From assembly GCF_042431545.1 (NCBI RefSeq), contig NZ_JBHLYX010000001.1: DNA of 64,000 nt. The stretch is one strand, 5' to 3'. Of the stretch, positions 26,007-36,430 are shown in pieces (positions within the stretch are counted from its first letter, which is position 1; each line of letters opens with the position of its first letter). The translations under genes were made by a program, and so were the position numbers. The notes below the pieces were generated by a model that saw nothing but the letters and a program-made list of their open reading frames with translations, was not told the DNA's origin and did not search any database. This DNA is from Pseudoalteromonas xiamenensis. GTDB lineage: Bacteria; Pseudomonadota; Gammaproteobacteria; Enterobacterales; Alteromonadaceae.

Positions 26007-26303
26007 TAAAAAGAACACGCAAAAACTCTAAACTAAGGTTCTCTATTTTATCTAGAGAACCTTATCTACTGAAAATTCGCATTAAATCAATAGAATCTTG
26101 ACGCAAATCACTGGCATCACATTCTTTTTATGTTACATTTCGCTAACTTTGCTTTGTGCAATATACGGTTAAGGATAATAAAGCCGTTTAGTTAGGACAG
26201 CTAGTCGTCGTTATTTCCATTCTATTATCCTTAATCCGTTGCTGCCAACAGCGTTATCAAACAACGCTACCTTTAGTTTGGTATATCTATAACGGAATTA
26301 GCT
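26007..26303. other. Intergenic region upstream of dptF with hairpin and long inverted repeat
   Basis: It contains a 10-bp hairpin at 26035-26063 (AAGGTTCTCT/AGAGAACCTT) that may end the RTX transcript, although a T run is lacking. An exact 12-bp inverted repeat lies at 26169-26234. A small stem at about 26250-26268 (AGCGTT/AACGCT) falls in the presumed dptF leader. No coding stretch is seen. Confidence 0.55.
26169..26234. repeat. 12-bp inverted repeat in the dptF promoter region
   Basis: TTAAGGATAATA at 26169-26180 and TATTATCCTTAA at 26223-26234 are exact complements with 42 bases between them. The right arm ends 70 bases before dptF. The arrangement suggests two half-sites for a looping regulator. 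Confidence 0.55.
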
Positions 26304-27920
26304 ATGCGTTTAAAAGAAGCATTGAGTGTAATGTCTAAGTCTTCACGCTACGCCGTGTCGACAGAGCACCAGCAATCAAATCAATCACTCCTAGATGAAA
26401 TTAAAAGTTATCTATACATCAAAATGCCAATTGAGACAGACGTAGAAAACTGCCTTAAATCATTTGGTGCGAATGAGCGAAAAGTGCTATTTCTTTGTGG
26501 AAGTAGTGGTGATGGTAAATCTGAGCTATTAACCAAATTTAAATCGCAGTACGACAAACGGATCCGATTTCATTTAGATGCTACCCATAGTTTCTCGCCA
26601 AAAGGGACTGCAATTCAGACACTAGATAACTTATTTAGCGAGTTTGAAAGCCTAGACCAAAGTGGTCAAACATTAATTAGGTATCCTCTGGTCGTAGGAA
26701 TAAATACAGGCATGATGGCCAACTACGTTGACGAGGGGGGTTGTCAATTTATTCGCGACACGTTTAGTGAGTATCTTAAAAGCAAAAGTTGCTCAGCACC
26801 TCATGTGCACTTTATAGATTTTGAACATTATCCAAAGTACGAAATCGTCCAAGATGGTTACAAAGCTGAATTTGCGAGTAAGCTATTAGCGCGTGTTACT
26901 TCAAAAACTGATGAAAACAAATTACGGTTTTTATTAGAGCGTGAAAGGCAGTTGTACCCGCATGAATCTGCGCAGTTAATTGCCAACTTTGAATTGCTCA
27001 GTATCCCCTCTGTACAACGCGCTATTGTCGATTTGTTATTTAAGGCCCGTCTTATCCGTGATCAGTTTTTAACGGCACGTGCGCTACTTGATTTCATACA
27101 CGAGTTGTTGGCAGGTGAAGGTTACTTATTTGATAACGTATTTGCTGGTGGCGCAAATGAGTTGGCTGACAAAATCGAAGAATTTGACCCCGCATTTATA
27201 CGTAGCAAAGCGATTGATCAATTTGTCCTGAAACACGATTTAAACCTGCCCGATGTTGATTTAGACGCGTTTACTGACGATTTAACAGTGCTTGGGATAA
27301 GCAATAAGCTGACAGGCAATCAATATATTCGTTTGTTCTATTTACTTAAGTACGAAAACTTCAGCAACAATTATCACCATCGATTTTTACCCGACTTTGA
27401 AGAAAAGTTGTTGAATCAGTTTGTTAAAATTCATTATTTGCACTCAAAGCAAGAATACACGCTAAGTGACAAAAACGAGTTAATGGCGTTTTATCGCGAC
27501 AATTTAGTCGAAGCGATCCGAAGCTACATTAACCGAAATGCGCCGCAACTCAGTCGCAATTTTGTTTTATTAAATGATTTTGGCAAGTATCTAATCGCGG
27601 CTCCAGCCAAGTTGCTGATTGACCAACAAGCCGTCGAGGCAGATGACAATCAAAATTGTTCCTCGTTCGTAGCTAGATTTAAGCTTCAAAACGACAAGCT
27701 TTCGTTACCAGTAAATATAAACCTGTTGAACTTAATCAACAGTATTAATGAAGGCTATCGACCAAACAAAAACGATAAAAACTCAGTCATTCTGCTTGAT
27801 GAACTAGCGAATGAAATAATTCAAAGTGCGAAAAAGTCAGAAAAGCTCCAAATAGTCAGCCCGACCCAAAAGTTCGAATTAGAGCATGAGGGCGACGCTA
27901 TTGTAGTGTCCGAGGTATAA
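26304..27920 (+). CDS. dptF: DNA phosphorothioation-dependent restriction protein DptF
   Basis: A 538-residue predicted ATPase and first gene of the dptFGH restriction operon. The Walker A motif is in LFLCGSSGDGKSELL near residues 65-79. The remainder is largely helical without other recognisable domains. DptFGH proteins attack DNA lacking phosphorothioate marks in cells that carry dndBCDE. The assignment rests on size, the N-terminal P-loop position, and the exact DptF-DptG-DptH order next to dndBCDE. It ends three bases before dptG. A regulatory inverted repeat lies upstream. Confidence 0.88.
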   Translation: MRLKEALSVMSKSSRYAVSTEHQQSNQSLLDEIKSYLYIKMPIETDVENCLKSFGANERKVLFLCGSSGDGKSELLTKFKSQYDKRIRFHLDATHSFSPKGTAIQTLDNLFSEFESLDQSGQTLIRYPLVVGINTGMMANYVDEGGCQFIRDTFSEYLKSKSCSAPHVHFIDFEHYPKYEIVQDGYKAEFASKLLARVTSKTDENKLRFLLERERQLYPHESAQLIANFELLSIPSVQRAIVDLLFKARLIRDQFLTARALLDFIHELLAGEGYLFDNVFAGGANELADKIEEFDPAFIRSKAIDQFVLKHDLNLPDVDLDAFTDDLTVLGISNKLTGNQYIRLFYLLKYENFSNNYHHRFLPDFEEKLLNQFVKIHYLHSKQEYTLSDKNELMAFYRDNLVEAIRSYINRNAPQLSRNFVLLNDFGKYLIAAPAKLLIDQQAVEADDNQNCSSFVARFKLQNDKLSLPVNINLLNLINSINEGYRPNKNDKNSVILLDELANEIIQSAKKSEKLQIVSPTQKFELEHEGDAIVVSEV

Positions 27921-27923
27921 CGT

Positions 27924-29225
27924 ATGCCAATAACAACCACACTTAAACCAAAAAATAATAGTGCAGCGAGTTACTACCCAGTATCGGCAAATAGCGCCAA
28001 TAACAAATACGATTGGGATTCGGTCGTAGGCTTCTTTATTAAGTCGCTACATGGCATAGAGCTGCATAAACAAATTAAGTCGCTTAATGATTTTGAACAA
28101 ATCTGTAAAAACACTATTTCAAATCAATTGCTTGGTGAACCTTTTTGGCCAGTCATTGAACAAATGTATTTTAGAGAGCTGAATGTTTACAACATTTCGC
28201 CCGAAATGCAGGTCTTGAAAACGCTCGATGAAGAGTCGAGTAGTGCAGGCGATGAGCGTTTAACAAACTTATTTGTAACGTTAAAAGGCAATTTTGAATT
28301 ACAGCATTTAGTTAAAGGTCAGCCTAATTTTTTAGAGCAAAAAATTAAAGACGTGTTTGACTCGCCTCTGGTTTGTACTGATAAAACAAAAAAGCCAACA
28401 AACTCAGTGCAAGTCTATCTGCCGTTTTTATCAGAGCATATTAAGCATGACTTAACTTTTTTAACGCAATATCCAGAATACTTTTTACAGAATGTTAAGT
28501 CGTTTTTAAAACTGTATGGTTTTTTGTATTCGGCGCAGCTAGCTTTGAATATCAAAAGTTGGTTAGCCGAGCCGGATGTTAAACCCTGCTATTTCATACT
28601 CGATAGTGAAAAAGCAAGTGCTGAAAGGACATCATTAAAGTTACATGGTCACAAACAAGTTTTGGAGTCGAGTCGGCTTATTTTCCCTTACCTTGCTTTA
28701 ACTGACCATCTTCAAGAAAACAAGGTAGATATTAAGCCGCTTTGGCAACTTGTACAAAATTACGAAGAATCAGATGTAGAAGCGTTAAACGCGTTTGCAG
28801 AAGCATTTTACGAAGATCGTTCACTAACAAGCGAGCGGAAAGTCCCCTTGAGCATCAAAGAGTCGATTAGCTACCTGTGCGAATTGTTTATTGAACAATT
28901 TAAGAAAGGCTCTTCTCGTGAAACCGCATTTTCGAACTTTGCCAAGGCTGCCGAAGAAACTTTTATCTCACCTTTTGTTCAAGCGCGAGGCAGAGCTGGG
29001 AGCTTTTTCGTTTTAAACCAAGACTACTTATTGTTGCTGACTAATTTAGCCATTGGTGAGAATGACAGCTTGAGACTAAACGAATTATTAGCACAATTTA
29101 AGTCACGCGGCGTGTACTTTGATAAAGACAGCGAGCAGTGCTTAATCGAGTTATTTGAGCGTATGGGTAATGTTGAAAGAATGAGTGATAGTGGGGATGC
29201 AGTATATGTCAGAAAAACAATATGA
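27924..29225 (+). CDS. dptG: DNA phosphorothioation-dependent restriction protein DptG
   Basis: A 433-residue protein with no recognisable enzymatic motif, matching DptG in size, composition and place between DptF and DptH. The N-terminus starts with a low-complexity polar stretch (residues 1-30), followed by mainly helical sequence. It is thought to act with DptF and DptH in phosphorothioate-dependent restriction. The GAGG ribosome-binding site is at the end of dptF, and its own end overlaps dptH by 20 bases, so the three proteins are probably made in fixed proportion. Confidence 0.85.
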   Translation: MPITTTLKPKNNSAASYYPVSANSANNKYDWDSVVGFFIKSLHGIELHKQIKSLNDFEQICKNTISNQLLGEPFWPVIEQMYFRELNVYNISPEMQVLKTLDEESSSAGDERLTNLFVTLKGNFELQHLVKGQPNFLEQKIKDVFDSPLVCTDKTKKPTNSVQVYLPFLSEHIKHDLTFLTQYPEYFLQNVKSFLKLYGFLYSAQLALNIKSWLAEPDVKPCYFILDSEKASAERTSLKLHGHKQVLESSRLIFPYLALTDHLQENKVDIKPLWQLVQNYEESDVEALNAFAEAFYEDRSLTSERKVPLSIKESISYLCELFIEQFKKGSSRETAFSNFAKAAEETFISPFVQARGRAGSFFVLNQDYLLLLTNLAIGENDSLRLNELLAQFKSRGVYFDKDSEQCLIELFERMGNVERMSDSGDAVYVRKTI

Positions 29226-32200
29226 AGACTTTTTAGTCGAGCATTTTTGTAATTGGGCAGCAACTGGTTTAGAGGATGAAAGCCGTTTTCAATTCCGCTC
29301 GTCTGATCTTGAAAATAGCATAGCACTATATAGTGCTTTGTTGAGAGCCGCCAACGCCAAGGTCAATATAACGACTGATTCGCAAGAAACTCATGTTTTT
29401 GATGCTATACAATTTAACCAAAAATTCCTTATCCCAATCCTACATGGTGATACAGCACAAGGGCTATCGGATAACTTTATCGCCCATTTGCGCGATTTGG
29501 TGTCTGTACCAAACGGCGCGTATTCAAACTGCGTTTTATTGGTTATACATAACTCGTACCTTGATACCTTACTAAACTCAGCTCGTGATTTAGGTAAAAA
29601 AGGTGAAGTTTGGTATCCACAAAAAATAAAACAATCACTCAGTGACTTAATAGAGCAAGAAGATAACTCAGACAAAGTTACTCAATGTTTGTTAGAGCAT
29701 CGCTTTAAACAAATCGTACAAGATGGCGCGACCATGTTTGGTTTTAAAGAACTATTCGTAGCGTTAGACGATGGCGTAATTCAATTTAGTGAGCTGGGTT
29801 TATTACCAGACCGTAGTATTACTACCATCGATAACAGTGGCCAAATTGATAAGCGGTTGTCGCAAAACCATGCCTTGTTTGAGCAACTCGTCGAAATCGT
29901 GGAACGATATCCGCACGAATTAGTAGATAAATTGGGTGATTTAGATCTAAGCGAAAAATTCGTAAAAGAGCATTTTATCGATGGTAAGGATTGGAAAGAC
30001 CTTGATTACGGTGACATTGTAAAAGAGCGTAACACCAACAAGGAAAACTTACTCACGTTTGAAAATGAAGTTGCTCAAGATGTAACGCTTTATCCGCGTG
30101 AAAATAAAAAAGAGCGCCATTTAATCATTGAAGTGCCGATAGACCAGAAAAGTTTTAAATTTGAATCGTCATTTACGGGTGGGCGGATTGAATTAAACCA
30201 ACTAAAAATTCAGCACTTAAAAAGTATCGATACGGTAAGTTTGTCTGTTAATAATCGCTCGGCTAAGCGCAGTGTGGTTGAAGTTCACGGTACTTTTGAT
30301 GGGGCACCGCTGTTTTTTGGCATCGACTTTAAACGCGAAAAACCACAAGAGCGGTTTAAGTACCGCATCTTGGTAGTACCAAAAGGGCATTTTCTGCTTG
30401 ATGAGATTAAAGACGCCTTTCTCATTAAAACGAGAGAAAAACGTGTTTTACTACAAACCAATTCAGGCACGTTAAAAATTGCAGAGGCTGGAGCGGTACA
30501 CCCGATCACTTCAAATGATCAACTAATTAACGTTGCGGCCGCTGGTATTGTTGATTTTGCAAAGTTTACCAACGAAATCGACATTTTACTCTTTAGTGTT
30601 GTTAGCAATGCTTTGGAGCTTACTTTTGAAGTCGATGGTGCGGTTTCAACAGAAAGTCTAACGCTGCCTTTGGTATTAGACACCAATCAGTATTACCGCC
30701 TTTATAAGGACGAATACTTTGGCTTGTACAATCGCGTTAAAGAAAAGGTAGTTATTGAAGGCAAGGACTACGCCCCCAAAGGCGTTGCCAAAGAGCTACT
30801 TAGACTCGAAGCAGTGTTGTGCGATAAAAAGCTAATAGCAACACAAATCAAACACAAACCAGAGATTGCGCTTGCTGATTTAGCTCGTCCATTTCCTGAA
30901 TTATTTGAAGCGTATCACGCACTGTTTGAGTACTTGGACAGTCGCAAAGCATTGGTAAGCACCATTAGCTGGGGGCCAGTTTTTGTTAATTTGGCTAAAG
31001 AAGTCGTAAACCATTACACAACTGCTGTAAACGCGCTAGCAGAAAAGGAAATGTTGTCACCTGACTCCCAATTGCTCGTCAACCTTGGGATTGCAGAGTT
31101 AAATGGTGAGGTTTATCTCTCTCCACTTCATCCGCTAACACTCGCGTACTTTGTTGAGCTAGTAGCCAAAGCCAGTGACGAAAACGACCAAAGTTTTGCA
31201 ACATTACCTACAGCAACCTTAAAACGCCTCTGTGCGGATGGTTTATTGCCCTTTGTTTGGAACTTTGGCGGAGACTTTGCTTATAACCAAGCCGTACCAG
31301 AAAACCGCCTATGGTCGAAGTTGGTGCCAAATAAAGAAACCAACCATTACTATGTGCGAACGTTGGTAAAACAAAAAGTCAGTGAGTTTGTAAAAGCGTT
31401 TAGCGTGCTTTTTGACCAAGGTAAGCGGCAAACGGTGTATATTAACTCGATCCATAACGGCGATAACCACACGTTATTCTTGGGTTTAGTTGATTATTTA
31501 AAACGACTTGCGCCAGACAGCGCGAACCACATTCATGTCAATATCTATAACACTACATTGAGTAAAACACGCTTTGACGCGTTTGCAGATGCAGCAAGTT
31601 ACGACGAATTAAAAGACATAGCAGAGCTTGGAGCGGACAAAGACAAGGCAGATGCGATTGCGGATTTAATTAAAAACCGTATCACCTACAGCAAATTTAA
31701 AACTGCTGGCATGCAGAATAGCTTCAACTACGCCCATTTGAGTTTTGTACGCAACGATACAGATGTTGAAGGGATCTCAGTTGATGTTTTAGCCGAAAAG
31801 TCTGGTGTAGCAAGCCATGGTATGCTTGCTGGGGAAACGGCATACCAAGAGCACGATAATTATATAACGACCTACGGGCTCAAAAATGTCAGCGTAAGCC
31901 AAAGCCCAGCGTTACAGCTAAGTAGCCGATTTAATAGTATGGCTAAAGCGGCGTGGCAAGGGCATAAATACGAGCCTACAAATGGTCTTGCGCTTAAAGT
32001 GTCTAGCCAGCTTAATGCATTGTTAACTGATGTATACGACAGCTCCGTGTGGACGGTCATCATCGACCCCAAAGTCACCTTAGAGTTTTTTAAAACGCAA
32101 AAAGACACCGTGCTAATCCATTACTCGGATAACTTCACCAACTCGGCCAATTACGATGCGATAACGGTCACTAAACGCAGAGACATCTACGACCAAGTTT

Positions 32201-34254
32201 TGTCGCAAGGCACTAAAGGGTTAATAGACGAATTTAATGCCTTTAATGGCGAGTGGCTACTTAAGCTCGTGACCTGCAGCGATAACGAGCGTAAAGAGAA
32301 GAAAAGCATCATTGGTGCTTACAAATACGTAAATTGTTTATTGTTTAATAGCGACATTACGTGGGTGCCGTTAAGCGTAGCCGAAATGCTGCGCGTGGCT
32401 GGGAACGTTGGCCTAAAAATGAGTGAGAGCGACTTTTCGCGATTCTCGCAAGGCTATAAGAGCGGTAAGATTTCTGATGATGTCCTGTTTGTTGGTTTTA
32501 AAGGCGAACACCTCTTTTTATTGCCGCTTGAAGTTAAAATTGGCCAAAAACAAAAACACAATAAAGGTATCGAGCAAGCCAAAGAACTAAAACGCTATTT
32601 AGTTGAAACACTATTTGGCCGTAACGACTTTGCAGGTAACTTGTACCGCGGCTTGTTTATTCGCCAGCTATTAATGCAAATCGACAAATTTGAATTGTAT
32701 CAAGTATATCCAGAAGGCTACTTTGACCATATCCAAGCCAAGCGTGAGTGGTGGCTGCAAGGTGACTACACCATTGCCGACTTAGATGACTACCCGCAAG
32801 GCTTTATGATGGCGTTTTTTGAAAACGCGGATTACGCCAAAGAGGAATTCAAAACTGAAGATGGCATTCTGCAAATACTATTACCAAGCGGGTATTTAAC
32901 GCACTTTATACAAACGCCTATGCAAACATTATTAGCAACGGCAAGTAGCGACACCTTATGTAACATTCCTGGTAAATATCTATTGGGTGCAGACAAGCCT
33001 GTAGTAGTTAATCCACCAGCAGAAGAGAATGAGCTTGAAGAAGTAGAGACACATGATGATGTTGAAACCGTCGAGCTAAGGCAGGTTGCAGAGCCTCAAC
33101 CTGTAATAGCGCCCCCAGCTACTACTGAACAAAAAGAGCACTTAAAAGTGTTGGTCGGGCACGTGGTCAATACTAACGAGCCAGTCTACTGGGAGCCAAC
33201 TAATACCGCGAAGTTTATGAACACCAACTCGGGCATTATTGGCACTATGGGTACGGGTAAAACTCAGTGTACTAAATCTGTGATAACACAGTTGTATCGT
33301 AATCAACACAATAACGTGGATGGTAAGGCAATTGGTATATTGATTTTCGATTACAAGTCAGATTATGTAGATGATAAATTTATAAATGCTACAAATGGAA
33401 AAAAGTTTAATTTACATCGACTGCCATACAATCCGCTAAGTTTATTTGGTGATACTCCTATGCTCCCTGTCCATACCGCAAGAGGATTTTCGGAAACGAT
33501 GGGTAAGGCATTCAACCTTGGTACTAAACAGCAACTTAAGCTCCGTAAATTGATAGGTGAAGCTTATGAATTAGCAGGGATTCACAAGTCTGACAAATCA
33601 ACATGGCAAAAAGCTGCACCGACCATGGCTGATATTTGGGCTCTATTTTTAGACAGTGACCCAGCTGAAGATTCACTCTATGCTGCACTTGAAAGCGTTT
33701 GTGAATTAGAGGTGTTTGAAGACGAAAATAACAAGTGTACCTCCTTGTATGACTTAGTTGATGGAATCACTGTAATAGAGTTGGCGGGCTATCCAGGTGA
33801 AGTGCAAAACCTTGTCGTTGCGCTTACGCTCGACTTGTTTTATTCGCAAATGCAAAAGCAAGGTAAGCCAAATGTGCAGGGTGACTTTAGGCAAGTGACT
33901 AAACTGGTGCTGGTGGACGAAGCAGATAACTTTATGTCACAAAATTTCGCCAGCCTTCGCAAAATCTTAAAAGAAGGCCGTGAATATGGGGTTGGAGTCA
34001 TTCTATCAACCCAAGATATTACCCACTTTAAAACCGGTGAAAACGATTATTCAGCTTACATTTTAAGCTGGATAGTGCACCGCGTAGCACAAATCAAAAA
34101 CCAAGATATCAAAGGTATTTTCAATGTGGATGATAAGTCAGAGCAAGAACTTCTGATGAAAAATATCCGCGAGCTTGAAAAGCATACAAGCCTTTATATC
34201 AATGGAGAAAAACAGATTAAGCGTATTAAAGATAAAGCGTTTTGGGAACTTTGA
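29206..34254 (+). CDS. dptH: DNA phosphorothioation-dependent restriction protein DptH
   Basis: A 1,682-residue protein, the largest of the restriction module. The C-terminal third is a HerA/FtsK-like ATPase with Walker A GTMGTGKT at about residues 1346-1353 and Walker B LVLVDEADNF near 1563-1573, followed by a STQDI sensor-like stretch. The long N-terminal part has no motif I recognise. A low-complexity acidic linker (EENELEEVETHDDVETVE, near residue 1275) separates the two. The start at ATG 29206 is chosen over GTG 29185 because GGGGA is well spaced for it. The stop lies 30 bases before the DUF262 gene. Confidence 0.9.
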   Translation: MSEKQYEDFLVEHFCNWAATGLEDESRFQFRSSDLENSIALYSALLRAANAKVNITTDSQETHVFDAIQFNQKFLIPILHGDTAQGLSDNFIAHLRDLVSVPNGAYSNCVLLVIHNSYLDTLLNSARDLGKKGEVWYPQKIKQSLSDLIEQEDNSDKVTQCLLEHRFKQIVQDGATMFGFKELFVALDDGVIQFSELGLLPDRSITTIDNSGQIDKRLSQNHALFEQLVEIVERYPHELVDKLGDLDLSEKFVKEHFIDGKDWKDLDYGDIVKERNTNKENLLTFENEVAQDVTLYPRENKKERHLIIEVPIDQKSFKFESSFTGGRIELNQLKIQHLKSIDTVSLSVNNRSAKRSVVEVHGTFDGAPLFFGIDFKREKPQERFKYRILVVPKGHFLLDEIKDAFLIKTREKRVLLQTNSGTLKIAEAGAVHPITSNDQLINVAAAGIVDFAKFTNEIDILLFSVVSNALELTFEVDGAVSTESLTLPLVLDTNQYYRLYKDEYFGLYNRVKEKVVIEGKDYAPKGVAKELLRLEAVLCDKKLIATQIKHKPEIALADLARPFPELFEAYHALFEYLDSRKALVSTISWGPVFVNLAKEVVNHYTTAVNALAEKEMLSPDSQLLVNLGIAELNGEVYLSPLHPLTLAYFVELVAKASDENDQSFATLPTATLKRLCADGLLPFVWNFGGDFAYNQAVPENRLWSKLVPNKETNHYYVRTLVKQKVSEFVKAFSVLFDQGKRQTVYINSIHNGDNHTLFLGLVDYLKRLAPDSANHIHVNIYNTTLSKTRFDAFADAASYDELKDIAELGADKDKADAIADLIKNRITYSKFKTAGMQNSFNYAHLSFVRNDTDVEGISVDVLAEKSGVASHGMLAGETAYQEHDNYITTYGLKNVSVSQSPALQLSSRFNSMAKAAWQGHKYEPTNGLALKVSSQLNALLTDVYDSSVWTVIIDPKVTLEFFKTQKDTVLIHYSDNFTNSANYDAITVTKRRDIYDQVLSQGTKGLIDEFNAFNGEWLLKLVTCSDNERKEKKSIIGAYKYVNCLLFNSDITWVPLSVAEMLRVAGNVGLKMSESDFSRFSQGYKSGKISDDVLFVGFKGEHLFLLPLEVKIGQKQKHNKGIEQAKELKRYLVETLFGRNDFAGNLYRGLFIRQLLMQIDKFELYQVYPEGYFDHIQAKREWWLQGDYTIADLDDYPQGFMMAFFENADYAKEEFKTEDGILQILLPSGYLTHFIQTPMQTLLATASSDTLCNIPGKYLLGADKPVVVNPPAEENELEEVETHDDVETVELRQVAEPQPVIAPPATTEQKEHLKVLVGHVVNTNEPVYWEPTNTAKFMNTNSGIIGTMGTGKTQCTKSVITQLYRNQHNNVDGKAIGILIFDYKSDYVDDKFINATNGKKFNLHRLPYNPLSLFGDTPMLPVHTARGFSETMGKAFNLGTKQQLKLRKLIGEAYELAGIHKSDKSTWQKAAPTMADIWALFLDSDPAEDSLYAALESVCELEVFEDENNKCTSLYDLVDGITVIELAGYPGEVQNLVVALTLDLFYSQMQKQGKPNVQGDFRQVTKLVLVDEADNFMSQNFASLRKILKEGREYGVGVILSTQDITHFKTGENDYSAYILSWIVHRVAQIKNQDIKGIFNVDDKSEQELLMKNIRELEKHTSLYINGEKQIKRIKDKAFWEL

Positions 34255-34284
34255 GATTTATTGAAATTATTTAAGGATTTATTT

Positions 34285-36072
34285 ATGGATGTTAAGCCAA
34301 ATTACTGTTCCATTGAAACAGTTTTTTCAGAGAATACTTTATATAAAGTACCTAAATTCCAGAGGGCATATTCTTGGAAGGCGAACAACGTTGATCAATA
34401 TACAGCGGACTTAAAAAGTCTTTATAAAAATATAAAAAAGGGTGAGAATGAAGATAGCCATTTCTTCGGTGGAATTGTATGTGTTAAACAAAAAAATACT
34501 AATATGCTTGATGATAAGACCATCTACCAACTGGTAGATGGTCAACAAAGACTCTCAACTACTGTCTTGTTTGTATCTAGATTGATCATTTTTCTGAAAA
34601 CGCTGCGGTTAGACGGAGAGTTATCGGGGCTGCGAGAGAAAAGAATCAAGAAGTATAAAAATAAATACCTAGAGCTTAAAACAGAAGAAAATGGAAAAGA
34701 TGTTGTTTTTCCAAAAATTGAGCTATCTAGAAGAGATAGATTGTTTTATGAGAAATATGTAATAAAGGGAGAAACTATCGAGCCCATTATTGAATCACAT
34801 CGTTTGATAAAAAATGCGAGCTTGAGAATTGATAAATGGATCGCTACTTTTTTCAAAGATCTTGATAATGACACGATTCTTAAAGAAAGTGACATTCTTT
34901 TTAAAGTGCTTTCTTCTGCGTGTAGAATATTAATGATTAAGATGTCAAACGTCAGCGATGCTTATCGGTTATTTCAAGTAATTAATGATCGTGGTAGGTC
35001 TTTAACAGCTGGTGATTTACTTCGAGCAGCATCTCTTGGAGAATTTGATGCTATAGAAGGAAGAGATGAAAACGATTTGCTTGAATTAGAAAATTGTTGG
35101 GACAGGATCACTAATCAGGATTCAACATCTACAAACAATAAGTTAATCGCTTATTATACTTCAAAGAACGCTAAGACTTGTAGTCAGACAGCTCTTTTTG
35201 AGGAGTTCAATAAAGCATTTTTTAGTAATCCTGATATCATTAAAGATAATATTTTAGATATTGACGCAAGTTTTAAACTTTATAACTCCTTACACGAAGG
35301 TGTTTGGCCATATGAAAATTCTAAATTGACAAATTATCAAAAGAAAAAGCTTGAGAATATTACTGTACAGTTTAAGCATACATTGTGTTTACCGTTACTT
35401 ATGGCGGCAACAAAGTTGAAAGAAAAAAAGTTTTATCAGCTCGTTTTTTTTCTAGAAAAGTTTTTCTTTATGTTTAAAGTCGCTTTAGATAAAAGAATGA
35501 CTCCAGTTACAAAGCTCTATTATTCTACAATCGCAGCAATAAATAACAATCCTGAGTCATATCAAGTCAAAAACTTTATTAATGGTTTGAAAGAAATTGT
35601 AGTTAACAAGGTTAATAAAGACGAATTTGCTACTTACTTGTCAAACTTGCAGTATGTGGAAAATGGCGATAACAGGTCAATAAAATTCCTCTTGTCCTGT
35701 ATAGAAGAGAATTGGAAATGGTTATGCAGTAAAAATTTAGGTGCTGCAATGATGTACAAAAACGCTTTTAAAGGAATGGTTGATAATAATTTTGTATATA
35801 CCATTGAGCATATCTATCCAAGGAATGCTAAAGCAGCTAATATAGATGGAAAATTGGAGTTAGTTAAAAATAATCTTGGTAATTTGTGTTTGTTATATGA
35901 TCAAGATAATAGCGCAGTAAAAAATGATAAGTTCAAAGACAAGAAGAAATTTTATGCTACGTCTAGATTAAACTCAACACTTGAGCTTAAAGATTACCAT
36001 GACTTCACTGAACAAGAATATTTTGAGAGAGCAACTTTAATCAAAGAAAGATTAATGAAAGTCTTTTTGTAA
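34285..36072 (+). CDS. DUF262/DUF1524 nuclease, SspE/GmrSD-like
   Basis: A 595-residue protein with an N-terminal DUF262 domain (KFQRAYSW near residues 18-25, DGQQR at 85-89) and a C-terminal DUF1524 HNH-type nuclease domain (TIEHIYPRNA, His509, then LGNLCLLYDQDNS). The same architecture is found in GmrSD, BrxU and SspE, which recognise modified DNA or phosphorothioate marks; DUF262 hydrolyses NTP and DUF1524 nicks DNA. AAGGA eight bases before ATG 34285 fixes the start. It follows dptH by 30 bases and is visibly richer in A+T than its neighbours, suggesting separate acquisition. Its role as an extra effector of the Dnd system is inferred. Confidence 0.85.
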   Translation: MDVKPNYCSIETVFSENTLYKVPKFQRAYSWKANNVDQYTADLKSLYKNIKKGENEDSHFFGGIVCVKQKNTNMLDDKTIYQLVDGQQRLSTTVLFVSRLIIFLKTLRLDGELSGLREKRIKKYKNKYLELKTEENGKDVVFPKIELSRRDRLFYEKYVIKGETIEPIIESHRLIKNASLRIDKWIATFFKDLDNDTILKESDILFKVLSSACRILMIKMSNVSDAYRLFQVINDRGRSLTAGDLLRAASLGEFDAIEGRDENDLLELENCWDRITNQDSTSTNNKLIAYYTSKNAKTCSQTALFEEFNKAFFSNPDIIKDNILDIDASFKLYNSLHEGVWPYENSKLTNYQKKKLENITVQFKHTLCLPLLMAATKLKEKKFYQLVFFLEKFFFMFKVALDKRMTPVTKLYYSTIAAINNNPESYQVKNFINGLKEIVVNKVNKDEFATYLSNLQYVENGDNRSIKFLLSCIEENWKWLCSKNLGAAMMYKNAFKGMVDNNFVYTIEHIYPRNAKAANIDGKLELVKNNLGNLCLLYDQDNSAVKNDKFKDKKKFYATSRLNSTLELKDYHDFTEQEYFERATLIKERLMKVFL

Positions 36073-36083
36073 ACAAATAAATG

Positions 36084-36112
36084 AAGTCGGTTGAAAATAC
36101 GTCAACCGACTT
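36084..36112. terminator. Bidirectional terminator between the restriction and modification operons
   Basis: An 11-bp perfect stem (AAGTCGGTTGA/TCAACCGACTT) with a 7-base loop is followed by AAAAAAA. It stands between the convergent DUF262 and dndE genes, close to both stops. Confidence 0.85.
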
Positions 36113-36124
36113 AAAAAAATTGAA

Positions 36125-36430
36125 CTACATGCTCCCATCCTCAACATGCGCTGCCCAAGCTGCCTGCAATTCTTTATCAGAATAACTAGGGTAGCGCTGT
36201 TTAAGTAAAAGTTCGGTAACAAGCTGCGTTTTCCCTAACCAAGTATGCTTATCTAACTTTAATGACCCCGTTAATTTAAGCTCTTTGCTTTTATCGTAGA
36301 TAAAGCCAGACTCGATTGATTTAAAGAATGCTACGCGTGCGGCATAGTTGGGGTTAATACCCGTTTCTTCTTTGTATTTTTTGAGTTTGTCTTCTGTGCT
36401 TTTATTCAGCCACATTTGCTGCGGTAACAT
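36125..36430 (-). CDS. dndE: DNA sulfur modification protein DndE
   Basis: A 101-residue basic protein of the DndE family, the last gene of dndBCDE. DndE is a small DNA-binding component of the phosphorothioation complex with a preference for nicked double-stranded DNA. The sequence (N-terminal LNKSTEDKLKKYKEETGI, then NYAARVAFFKSIESG and a lysine-rich middle) and its fixed position after DndD support the call. Its ATG overlaps the dndD stop codon as TAATG, so translation is coupled. Confidence 0.88.
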   Translation of the reverse strand: MLPQQMWLNKSTEDKLKKYKEETGINPNYAARVAFFKSIESGFIYDKSKELKLTGSLKLDKHTWLGKTQLVTELLLKQRYPSYSDKELQAAWAAHVEDGSM

